DNA from: Burkholderia sp. USMB20
GTDB taxonomy: Bacteria; Pseudomonadota; Gammaproteobacteria; Burkholderiales; Burkholderiaceae
Reading direction: 5' to 3'
Assembly: GCF_000949135.2 (NCBI RefSeq)
Contig: NZ_JTAN02000005.1
Coordinates: forward strand, 62,001-126,000
DNA: 64,000 bases
Shown piece by piece: positions 25,390-33,601 of this stretch. The stretch's first letter is position 1. The number at the start of each line of letters is the position of its first letter. The position numbers and the translations under genes are program-made. The notes under the pieces are model-generated. The model had not been told where the DNA came from. It made no database searches and was given only the letters and a program-made list of their open reading frames with translations.

Positions 25390-26748
25390 CTAACGCGCCG
25401 CCGCCTTCGATGCGCCGGCCGCAGCAACCGCCGGTACCGCCGGCGCATCCGGCAACAACGCCGGTCCGGGCACTGGCTGCGCGACGCCGGCCGCCGCGCC
25501 GCTCGCGAGCGGCGGCACGTGCGGCGCCGATGCCCGCTCGGGCGCGCTCGCGGACGGACCGCCGAGCGGCATCGTGATGCGCTGGCCATTGCGTTCGAAC
25601 ACCACTTCGTCGGGGCCGATCGACACCACGGTCGGCCCTTCCTTCAGCCGCGCGCCTTCGAAATAGCGGCTGCCGTCGGCGGTCTCGATGTAGCGCTGGT
25701 CGCCGTCGCCCGCGAACACCGTCGTGATCTCCGGAATCCCCGCGACGCCGCCGAGCGTCGTCGCGGTGCGCGGCGCGGCCGCATCGGCGTCGCGCACGTG
25801 GTCGACCACCTCGAGCGCCGGGCGCGCGTCCTTCATGTAGTTGCGGATACGCGGCTCGATCTGCGCGCGCTCGGCCGCCCCCGTCAATTCGATCCGGCCG
25901 CGGCCGAGATAGGTGACCGTCAGCGCCGTGTCGCTGAAATACGTCTGCGCGGTCGCGACGAGATCGCTGACCACGTAGAGGTTGCCGAGCGCCGCGTTGT
26001 CGACGCCCGCGACGATCTGCGCGACGCGTTCCCGCGCGGCCGGGTCGCTCACGTAACCCGACACGATCACGCCGTCGTCGCGCGGCGCGACGGCGAGCTC
26101 CGGATACGCGTGCAGCAGCTGCTGCAGCCGGTGCGTGCGCGCGAGCACCGACTCGTGCTGCCACGGCAGGCGCCCCGACCATGCGACGAAGCCGTAACCG
26201 AGCGCGCCGAGCAGCACGCCGATCCACAGCGCGACGACCGCGATCACGAGCCGCCGGCTGCCGAGGCGGCGCAGCCCGCCGGTGAGCCAGCCGAGCCACG
26301 CGGCCTCGCGCGCGGCGTCCGGCGCGTCGGCCTCGTCGGGCACCGCGACGCTCGCCTGCGCATGACGCGCGATGCCGAGCTTGATCGAGCCGACCGTCAC
26401 GACGTCCTGCGGCGTCATCGAGCGGCGGCCCGCGCCGAGCGGCGCGTCGTTGAACAGCACCGGCGCGCCGCCGTCGCCGCCGTGGTTCTGCACCGTCACC
26501 GCGAGCGCGCCGACCTGCAGGCACACCTGTTTCGCGCCGATCTCGCGATCGGGCAGGATCACTTCGCAGTCGGCCGCGGTGCCGACCCAGTTCGCGCCGC
26601 GCGCGAGCGACATCGTGCGGCCGTACATCGGCCCGCTGAGGAAACACAGGTTCCACGGCGACGCGAGCGCGGGCGCCCCGGCCGCGGCGCCCGCCGTGCC
26701 GCCGGACAATGCGCCGTCGCCGTGCGGGTCAATGATGGTCGTCGACAT
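25390..26748 (-). CDS. sctD: type III secretion inner-membrane ring protein SctD
   Basis: 452 residues. An N-terminal cytoplasmic FHA-like domain (about 30-130, with GRTMSLARGANWVGT) binds SctK. A single membrane helix (RLVIAVVALWIGVLLGALGY) follows near residue 170, then periplasmic ring-building domains (VIVSGYVSDPAARERV and following). The C-terminal 60 residues are Ala/Pro-rich. The start overlaps the sctC stop by 20 bp. Confidence 0.9.
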   Translation of the reverse strand: MSTTIIDPHGDGALSGGTAGAAAGAPALASPWNLCFLSGPMYGRTMSLARGANWVGTAADCEVILPDREIGAKQVCLQVGALAVTVQNHGGDGGAPVLFNDAPLGAGRRSMTPQDVVTVGSIKLGIARHAQASVAVPDEADAPDAAREAAWLGWLTGGLRRLGSRRLVIAVVALWIGVLLGALGYGFVAWSGRLPWQHESVLARTHRLQQLLHAYPELAVAPRDDGVIVSGYVSDPAARERVAQIVAGVDNAALGNLYVVSDLVATAQTYFSDTALTVTYLGRGRIELTGAAERAQIEPRIRNYMKDARPALEVVDHVRDADAAAPRTATTLGGVAGIPEITTVFAGDGDQRYIETADGSRYFEGARLKEGPTVVSIGPDEVVFERNGQRITMPLGGPSASAPERASAPHVPPLASGAAAGVAQPVPGPALLPDAPAVPAVAAAGASKAAAR

Positions 26749-28768
26749 GGGTGGACGCTCCTGCGGTCGTCGCCACCGGCTGCGCCGCCGAATCCTTCGG
26801 CGGCGGCAGCGCGGGCGGGCCGAACTTGGTGCCGGGCAGCGGCGCGGGCGTGAGCGGCACCGCGATGTCGTTGTCCGGCGGGCGATACATCGACGTGCCG
26901 TTCGAACCGGCCGGCCCGTCCGCGCCCGGGTTCACCGGTGCGCCGTCCGGCGCGTACATCGACGCGGTCGTCACCACGCGCGGCGTCAGCAGGTAGAACC
27001 GCTCCATGTGGTTGCCCGACTTGTCGGTGTACTTGAACAGGTTGCCGATCAGCGGGATGTCCGACAGCCACGGCACGCCGCTCTTGTTCAGCCGCACCTC
27101 GTCGTCGTTGAAGCCCGCGATCAGCAGGCTCTTGCCTTCGTCGATCATCGTCTTGGTGACGATGTTGCGCTGCTGGATCACCGGCACGTTCGACACGGCC
27201 TGGCCCGGCACGATGTTGCCGTCCTGGATGTCGATCGACATCATCACGCTCTGCGGGTTGCCGGACACGGCGGCCGCGTTGCGGATCGCCTCGTCGACGA
27301 TCATCGGCGTCACCTTGATGCTGGTGCCGGTCGTCACGCTGTACAGCGACGAATCCTGGTAGCCCTGCACCTGCACGTAGAACTGCGTGAGGTTCTCGAG
27401 AATGGCCTCGGTGTTGTCGAGCGCGAGCACCTTCGGCTTCGAGCGCAGCTGCGCCTGCCCCTTCTGCGCGAGCGCGTTCACGCGCGTGAGCAGGTAGTTG
27501 CGCAGCGAGCCGCCGATCGACGCGGTCAGCGCGATGCCGGTCGGCATGAAGGTGCCGGTCTGCCCCGTCTCCGACGCGCCGACGCCGAACGTCAGCGGCG
27601 GATTGCCGGCGCCGTTGTACTGCGTGTTGCCGTTCAGCGGATTCGCGCCGTTGCCGATCTGCACGTCGCCGTGCGTCGTGTGCAGGCGCCAGTCGATCCC
27701 GAGACTGTCGAGCGAATCCTCGTTGATGTCGATGATCGTCACGTTGATCTCGACGATGCGCGGCCGCTCGTCGAGCTGGTTGATCAGCGCCTGGTAGCGG
27801 TACATGTTCTCCGGCAGGTCGCGCACGATCACCGCGTTGATCGCCGGATCGGCGACGATCTGCGGCAGCGTGTCGCCACCGCCGCCGTTCGAGAACGGCG
27901 AGACGCCGCCGGCAGCGCCGTCGGCACCGCCATAGCCGGCCTGGCGCGGGCCGCCGGCAATGTCCGGGAAGTCGAGCCGCGGCACCGCGATCGTCAGCCC
28001 CGAGCCGAGCTTCACCTGGCGCGCGGCCTGCCCGAGCGGCGTGCTCGACGGCAGCTCGCTCGTGCCGCCGCCCTTGCCGAACAGCCGGCGCAGGATCGTC
28101 GCGACGCCCGGCACCGTCACTTCCTTGCCCGAGCGGTTGATCGTGAAGTCGGACGCCCAGCCGTACCGGAGCCGGAACGCGCGGATGTCCGCATGCGCGC
28201 CGTTCGCCGACGGATCGCCGACCGAGCCGACCGCCTGCCGCACGAGCTCCACGTAACGACGCGGGCCGGCCACGTACACGCTGTTCGCGCGATCGTTGAT
28301 CACGAGCGTGTAGCGCTTGTCGGGAATCTGCATCGCCTGCAGCGCGCGGCCGATCTCGCCGGCCGCGTTCGGCGGGATCGGGATCATCTGCGTCTGCGAC
28401 TGGTCGGCCGGGTCGACGTACAGGAACGAGCCGTCGTAGTACCACGTGAGCCCGTAGGTCGAGCAGATCGTGTCGAGCGTCTGCTGCGGCGTGCCCGAGA
28501 AGCGGCCGCTGATCACGCCGTCGACCTTCGGGTCGACCACGGCCGTCACGCCCTGCGACGACGCGAGCTCGCGAATGAAGTCGCCGATCTTCTTGCCGTT
28601 CGCGACGATCGTGAACGGCTTGTTGCGCCAGCGCAGGTCCGCCGCGCGCGCCGGCTGCGCGACCGTCACGCACAGCGACGCGGCGAGCAGCGCGGTCGCG
28701 CACATGGCGAGCGCGGCCCGTTGCAGGCGGCGCGGTTGAAACCGGATCGGGGCGACGCGTCGACGCAT
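26729..28768 (-). CDS. sctC: type III secretion outer-membrane secretin SctC
   Basis: 679 residues. Signal peptide up to ARA, N0/N1/N3 periplasmic domains (KKIGDFIRELASSQGV; the N1 domain has YTLVINDRANSVYVAGP) and a C-terminal secretin barrel with PRIVEINVTIIDINEDS and VPWLSDIPLIGNLFKY. The ATG at 28768 overlaps the sctS stop. The C-terminal tail is Pro/Gly-rich. Probably needs a pilotin not encoded here. Confidence 0.95.
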   Translation of the reverse strand: MRRRVAPIRFQPRRLQRAALAMCATALLAASLCVTVAQPARAADLRWRNKPFTIVANGKKIGDFIRELASSQGVTAVVDPKVDGVISGRFSGTPQQTLDTICSTYGLTWYYDGSFLYVDPADQSQTQMIPIPPNAAGEIGRALQAMQIPDKRYTLVINDRANSVYVAGPRRYVELVRQAVGSVGDPSANGAHADIRAFRLRYGWASDFTINRSGKEVTVPGVATILRRLFGKGGGTSELPSSTPLGQAARQVKLGSGLTIAVPRLDFPDIAGGPRQAGYGGADGAAGGVSPFSNGGGGDTLPQIVADPAINAVIVRDLPENMYRYQALINQLDERPRIVEINVTIIDINEDSLDSLGIDWRLHTTHGDVQIGNGANPLNGNTQYNGAGNPPLTFGVGASETGQTGTFMPTGIALTASIGGSLRNYLLTRVNALAQKGQAQLRSKPKVLALDNTEAILENLTQFYVQVQGYQDSSLYSVTTGTSIKVTPMIVDEAIRNAAAVSGNPQSVMMSIDIQDGNIVPGQAVSNVPVIQQRNIVTKTMIDEGKSLLIAGFNDDEVRLNKSGVPWLSDIPLIGNLFKYTDKSGNHMERFYLLTPRVVTTASMYAPDGAPVNPGADGPAGSNGTSMYRPPDNDIAVPLTPAPLPGTKFGPPALPPPKDSAAQPVATTAGASTHVDDHH

Positions 28769-29046
28769 CAAGACACTCCTGTGGAAGAAACGAACATGCG
28801 TTCCAGCGCCTGCTGCGCGAAGCGCAGCACCTCGCTGCCGAGCCAGCCCGACAGCAGCACGAGCGCGACCATCACGGCGATCAGCCGCACCGCGATGCCG
28901 AGGTTGGCGTCCTGCACCTGCGTGACGGCCTGCAGGATCGCGACGACGAGGCCGGTGACGGTGGCGATCAGCACGATCGGCAACGACAGCAGCAGCACCA
29001 GCATCAGCGCCTGCCGGGTCAGGTCGAGGATCGTCGAGCTCGTCAT
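28768..29046 (-). CDS. sctS: type III secretion export gate protein SctS
   Basis: 92 residues, two membrane helices in the FliQ/YscS pattern (LTRQALMLVLLLSLPIVL, then VTGLVVAILQAVTQVQDANLG). Four SctS copies join SctR and SctT in the gate. Start ATG overlaps the sctV stop, and the stop overlaps the sctC start. Confidence 0.95.
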   Translation of the reverse strand: MTSSTILDLTRQALMLVLLLSLPIVLIATVTGLVVAILQAVTQVQDANLGIAVRLIAVMVALVLLSGWLGSEVLRFAQQALERMFVSSTGVS

Positions 29047-31256
29047 TGCACGACTCCCGGCGCACGCACGCCGGCGCCCGCGCCGAGCGTGCCGTCGTCG
29101 GGCGGGTTCTTCACCCAGCCGACCGTATGCAGCTGCACGTCCTCCTCGACCTCCTGGTACGACAGCACCGCGAGTTCCGGCAGCACCGGCTGCAAAATCG
29201 TCTTCACGTAGCGGCGCGCGCCGAGCGCGACCATCACCGCGAGCCGCGCGGCGCCCGGCGGGTTGCCGTGACCGCCCGCGCCTGCCGGCTGCGCCGCCGT
29301 CGCGGCCTGCACGATCGCGCGCACCTGTTCGCCGATGTCCTGCTTGATCGCGCTCGACAGCGCGAGGAAATTGCCCTGCTTCGTGCGCATCACCGCGTTC
29401 TCGATCCGCTCCTGCAGGTTCTGCTCGAACAGCACGACGCGCAGCTGCCGCGTCGCGCCCGCATGGCGATCGGTGATCATCCGGCGCAGGTCGACGCGCA
29501 CCAGCTCGACCAGCGCGATCACGTCGTCCGGCTCGTTCGGCGCCCACGTGATCAGGCTTTCGAAAATCACGCGCAGGTTGCGGATCGGCACCTGCTCGGC
29601 CAGCAGCCGGCGCAGCACCTCGGTCACGCGCTGCAGCGGCACGAGCCGCGTCAGTTCGCCGACGAGTTCCGGATGCTCGCGGCGCACCAGGTGCACGAGC
29701 GCCTGCGTTTCCTGGATGCCGAGCAGCTCGTCCGCATGCTGGCGCACGATCTGCTCGACGTGCGCGGCGAGCGCGCCTTCGCTCGTCAGCCACTTGCCGT
29801 CCGGCGCCGCGCCGTCGGGCTTGATCCACAGCGCGGTCGCGAACGGGCCGAACGCCTCGGCCGGCTGGCGCTCCGCGCGCTCCGGCAGCGGCGCGACGCC
29901 GTCCCACAGCAGCCAGCCCGGCTTCAGCGCGCCATGCGCGGCGAGCACGTCCTGCAGATAGATCCGGTACGTGCCGGGCGCCGCCCCTTCGTCGTCGTTC
30001 AGCGTGATGCGTGGAAACACCGTGCCGATGTCCGCGTCGACGCGCGCCTTCGCGCTCGACAGCGCAGTCTGCAGCTGCGCGAGGTTCAGCGTCGTGCGCA
30101 GGTCGTCCGACAGCGACACCGCGATCAGCGACGTGACGCCTGCCGCATGCGACACCTTCGCGGGCTGGCCGTCGTCGGTCGCGCCGATGCGACCCGCGAT
30201 ATGAATCAGGTTGAAGCTCGGCGCGGTCGTCTTGCGCTTGAGCTGCGTGAAGGCGAACGCGCCGAGGCCGAGCGCGATCAGCGCGAACGACCATTTCGGA
30301 AAACCGGGCACGACGAGGAACCCGGCCAGCACCAGCGCCGCGATCAGCAGCGCGCGCGGATGCGCGCCGAGCTGCTCGCCCAGCTGTTCGCCGAGCTGGC
30401 GCTGCCGCGTGTCGCGCGTCGCGACGCGCGTCGTCACGATGCCCGCCGCGATCGACACCAGCAGCGACGGGATCTGCGACGCCATCCCGTCGCCGACCGT
30501 CAGGATCGCGTAGCGCTGCAGCGCCTCGCCGATATCCATCCCGTGCATCAGCGTGCCGACCGCGATGCCCGCGACGATGTTGATGAACGCGATCACGAGG
30601 CCCGCGATCGCATCGCCCTTCACGAACTTCATCGCGCCGTCCATCGCGCCGTGCATCTGCGATTCCTGTTCGAGCTTCTCGCGGCGCTCGCGCGCTTCGT
30701 CGGCGCTGATGATGCCCGCGCGCAGGTCCGCGTCGATGCTCATCTGCTTGCCCGGCATCGCGTCGAGCGAGAAGCGCGCGCCGACTTCGGCGACCCGCTC
30801 CGAACCCTTCGCGATCACGATGAACTGCACGACGGCGATCACGAGGAACACCACGCCGCCCACCACGACGTTGTTGCCGACCACGAGCCGGCCGAACGCG
30901 TCGATCACGTGGCCCGCGTTCGCGTGCAGCAGGATCAGCTTGCACGACGCGATGTTCAGCGCGAGCCGGAACAGCGTGGTGAACAGCAGCAGCGCGGGAA
31001 ACGACGAGAAGCTGACCGCCGACGGCACGTAGGTCGACACCGTCAGCAGCACGACGCTCGCGGCAAGGTTCAGCGAGATCATCCCGTCGAGCGCGGCTTG
31101 CGGCAGCGGCAGGATGAACAGCGCGACCACCGACACGATGAACGCGGCGAGAAACAGGTCGGCGCGCGGCGATGCCCCGAGACGTCGCCCGGACACGCTG
31201 CGGCCGGCGGAAAAGATCCGCTGCCAGTCGCGAGGGAGCGCCTTCGGTTCTGCCAT
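29043..31256 (-). CDS. sctV: type III secretion major export apparatus protein SctV
   Basis: 737 residues from ATG 31256 (MAEPKALPRDW). FlhA/YscV family: about eight membrane helices in the first 350 residues (FPALLLFTTLFRLALNIAS, VGDGMASQIPSLLVSIAAGI), then a large cytoplasmic domain that forms a nonameric ring and docks chaperone-substrate complexes. An upstream ATG at 31301 is possible but adds an Arg-rich stretch. It is the first gene of the minus-strand operon of thirteen genes ending at sctU. Confidence 0.95.
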   Translation of the reverse strand: MAEPKALPRDWQRIFSAGRSVSGRRLGASPRADLFLAAFIVSVVALFILPLPQAALDGMISLNLAASVVLLTVSTYVPSAVSFSSFPALLLFTTLFRLALNIASCKLILLHANAGHVIDAFGRLVVGNNVVVGGVVFLVIAVVQFIVIAKGSERVAEVGARFSLDAMPGKQMSIDADLRAGIISADEARERREKLEQESQMHGAMDGAMKFVKGDAIAGLVIAFINIVAGIAVGTLMHGMDIGEALQRYAILTVGDGMASQIPSLLVSIAAGIVTTRVATRDTRQRQLGEQLGEQLGAHPRALLIAALVLAGFLVVPGFPKWSFALIALGLGAFAFTQLKRKTTAPSFNLIHIAGRIGATDDGQPAKVSHAAGVTSLIAVSLSDDLRTTLNLAQLQTALSSAKARVDADIGTVFPRITLNDDEGAAPGTYRIYLQDVLAAHGALKPGWLLWDGVAPLPERAERQPAEAFGPFATALWIKPDGAAPDGKWLTSEGALAAHVEQIVRQHADELLGIQETQALVHLVRREHPELVGELTRLVPLQRVTEVLRRLLAEQVPIRNLRVIFESLITWAPNEPDDVIALVELVRVDLRRMITDRHAGATRQLRVVLFEQNLQERIENAVMRTKQGNFLALSSAIKQDIGEQVRAIVQAATAAQPAGAGGHGNPPGAARLAVMVALGARRYVKTILQPVLPELAVLSYQEVEEDVQLHTVGWVKNPPDDGTLGAGAGVRAPGVVQ

Positions 31257-31494
31257 CGTGCCGTCGTCCTGTCGTTGTCGCCGGCGGGCGCGGGCCGTCA
31301 TGCCCCGCGTCGCGCGGACCGTTGAATGGGACGAGTGTAGCGACGCGCAACCGCGTAAAAAGGGAAGCGCCTCGTAGCGTCGCGGCCGTTTTCCGGTGAC
31401 GATCGGATCGGACTACGAAACCCGGCGGCGCCTGCGCGCGCGCATCGCCGGAACCGCTTCCATCGCGCGGCTGGCGCCGCGCGGCGAGACAGGG
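31257..31494 (-). promoter_or_regulatory. upstream region of the sct operon
   Basis: 238 bp between the LuxR gene and sctV, both on the minus strand. It should hold the main operon promoter. I see no clear -35/-10 pair and no hrpII or PIP-type box that I would defend. Confidence 0.35.
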
Positions 31495-32328
31495 TCAGGA
31501 CTCCAGACGGCGCGCGGCGAGATACGCGAGCTGCGCGCGGTTCTGCACGTTGAAGAGTTTTTCGAGCGAGCGGATATGGTGACCGACCTTGTGCAGCGAC
31601 GTGCGCAGCGCGCTCGCGATCTCCTGGTCGGACAGCCCGTGCACGAGCCGGTCGAGCACCTGCTGCTGCTCGTCGCCGAGCGCGAAGCCGCGCATGCGCG
31701 CGATGCGCGCCTCGAGAAACGGCAGCGCGACGCGATGCACGGCGAGGCTCACCGACAGCGCACCGCCGATCACGCGATCGTCGATCCATTCGGTGCCGTG
31801 GGCTTCCGACGTCACGTTCACGGCAACGCGCAGGTCGAGCCGCGGCGCCGACAGGCTGAAGATCACGCCGCTGTTCATTGCATGCGCACGCAGATGGCCG
31901 GCCAGCGCGAGCACCTTGCGGTCGCCGCTGCCCTGCGCGGCCGACTCGATCTCGTCGAGCCGCCACGCGACCGGGAAGCCGCTGCTGCGCACTTGCGCGA
32001 AACGCGGGTCGCTCTCGTAGAGCATGCCCTCGATATACGGCTGCATGAACGTCGCGGGCGCGAGGTCACGCAGCAGATGCGCGCACAGGATGCGCCGCCC
32101 GATCATCTCGTAGGCGCCGTAGCCGAGCGTGCTGAAACCGATTTGCCGCAATCGCGCATGGCATTGGGAGAAATCGACGGAAGCGAGGTCGGATTTACCG
32201 GGCGCGATTTGAATGCCGGTAAAAACGTCGCGCTCGATTGCATGAATTTCTTTCGAATAAGCGGCAGCGGCCGCGATATCGGCTTGCGAGAACCACTCGA
32301 CGCGTGGCGCGTCGTCAGCATATGTCAT
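31495..32328 (-). CDS. LuxR-type transcriptional regulator next to the type III operon
   Basis: 277 residues from ATG 32328 (AAGGGG upstream of the start region). N-terminal domain resembles the autoinducer-binding fold of quorum-sensing LuxR proteins (CHARLRQIGFSTLGYGAYE, then GFPVAWRLDEIES). The last 65 residues are a LuxR HTH (LDRLVHGLSDQEIASALRTS with HKVGHHIRSLEKLFNV). No LuxI synthase is nearby, so it is an orphan (solo) regulator. It is co-directional with and directly upstream of sctV, and divergent from a second LuxR gene. Confidence 0.88.
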   Translation of the reverse strand: MTYADDAPRVEWFSQADIAAAAAYSKEIHAIERDVFTGIQIAPGKSDLASVDFSQCHARLRQIGFSTLGYGAYEMIGRRILCAHLLRDLAPATFMQPYIEGMLYESDPRFAQVRSSGFPVAWRLDEIESAAQGSGDRKVLALAGHLRAHAMNSGVIFSLSAPRLDLRVAVNVTSEAHGTEWIDDRVIGGALSVSLAVHRVALPFLEARIARMRGFALGDEQQQVLDRLVHGLSDQEIASALRTSLHKVGHHIRSLEKLFNVQNRAQLAYLAARRLES

Positions 32329-32455
32329 GAGGAGCCCACCCCTTCCCAATATGTGAACCTGCCCCGTCACGATTTGGTCTTTTCTTTATGATTTTCTGGT
32401 CGACTCTATACCGGTGCGAATATGAACCTTTCGCCCGAATTAGTATTACGGCATA

Positions 32456-32484
32456 TTACGCGCAGACAGGCATTTTTGTACAAT
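32456..32484 (+). promoter_or_regulatory. promoter of the second LuxR gene
   Basis: TTACGC (32456-32461) and TACAAT (32479-32484) are 17 bp apart on the plus strand, 125 bp before the start at 32609. The flanking sequence repeats ATTACG twice in tandem-like fashion (32445-32460). Confidence 0.5.
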
Positions 32485-32608
32485 GCCCCCGCGTTTCGTC
32501 TGGATGACGATCGGCGCAAATCATAAAGATGCTCGATCGCATCGTCGCAGGCACCGTGCATGACACGGCTGCCGCTGCGCGATGCGCGTCGATTCCGAGG
32601 GATGGCTC

Positions 32609-33514
32609 ATGTCCGATATTGCATTGCAAGAAGAAGCGGTCGCCCCAACCTTGCCCCGTCCGCCGCGGCGGACGGTCGCCTGTGCCGACGCGTCGAGAGC
32701 GCGCCCGGTGCAGGTCGTCTGGTGCGACGACGTCAAGCGCGACGACATCGCGCAGCCGCACGCGCCGAAGCTCGGCGTCGCCGATACGCTCGCGCACGCG
32801 CAGAGCACCGCCGAACGCAACCGGATCGTCACCAGCCTGCTGCACCTGACGGGCTTCTCGACGTTCGCGTATTTCGCGCTCGAATTCTCGCGGGAGCGTG
32901 TCGAAAGTCTCTACCTGCACGAGGCGTTCACGCCGCCCACCTATCGCGGCGACTACGTCCGGCACAACCATCACGACATCGATCCGCGCACGCTCGACGC
33001 GCGCGTGTGCAACATGCCGATCGTGTGGGACCTGCAGCAGCTGCGCCGCGACCACCGCGCGCGCGACGGCGGCCCGTGCGTGAGCCCGGCCGCGCTCGAC
33101 GGTTTCCTGCAGACGATGCAGGACGACGGCATGTGCAGCGGCATCATGTATTCGATGGCCGTGCCCGGCACGCGGCTGCATGCGTTCATGAGCTTCACCG
33201 CGCCGCGCCGCACGCGCGAGTGGATCACGCCGGCGACGATCGAGCAGGCGCTGTCGATCGGGCTGTCGGTGCACAAGTTCGCGTCGCCGCAACTGATCGC
33301 GACGTCGCGCGAACGCGCCGTGAACGGGCTCACGCCGTTCGAGCAGGAACTGCTGCTGGGCATCGCGGAAGGCGCGTCGGACAAGGAGATCGGCCGGCGC
33401 CTCGACACCAGCGCGCACAACGTCGACTATCACCTGCGCAAGCTGCGCAAGCGCTTCGGCGTCGCGAACCGGATCCAGCTCACGTACCTGACGTCGAAGC
33501 TCGAGCTGATCTGA
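32609..33514 (+). CDS. second LuxR-type regulator
   Basis: 301 residues from ATG 32609, with GAGGG upstream. Like its divergent neighbour it has an autoinducer-domain-like N-terminus (LLHLTGFSTFAYFALEF, NMPIVWDLQQLRRD) and a C-terminal LuxR HTH (LLLGIAEGASDKEIGRRLDTS, VDYHLRKLRKRFGV). The two share an overall plan but low identity, suggesting an old duplication. The 280-bp shared upstream region could hold sites for both. Confidence 0.88.
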   Translation: MSDIALQEEAVAPTLPRPPRRTVACADASRARPVQVVWCDDVKRDDIAQPHAPKLGVADTLAHAQSTAERNRIVTSLLHLTGFSTFAYFALEFSRERVESLYLHEAFTPPTYRGDYVRHNHHDIDPRTLDARVCNMPIVWDLQQLRRDHRARDGGPCVSPAALDGFLQTMQDDGMCSGIMYSMAVPGTRLHAFMSFTAPRRTREWITPATIEQALSIGLSVHKFASPQLIATSRERAVNGLTPFEQELLLGIAEGASDKEIGRRLDTSAHNVDYHLRKLRKRFGVANRIQLTYLTSKLELI

Positions 33515-33540
33515 CGCGCGCGCGCTCTGCCCGCGTAAAC

Positions 33541-33571
33541 GCACATGCCGGCCTCGCGGGCCGGCATGTGC
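33541..33571. terminator. bidirectional hairpin between converging genes
   Basis: A 13-bp perfect stem (GCACATGCCGGCC with GGCCGGCATGTGC) around a 5-nt loop, between the LuxR stop (33514) and the NRAMP stop (33602). There is no T-run, so termination efficiency is uncertain. Confidence 0.6.
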
Positions 33572-33601
33572 GCACAACTGGCGATGACGTCTCGAACGGC
33601 G

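Noticed and set aside
29046-31325. Long plus-strand frame opposite sctV
   Set aside because: Antisense shadow of a highly biased GC-rich gene; His/Arg/Gln-rich composition and no domain.
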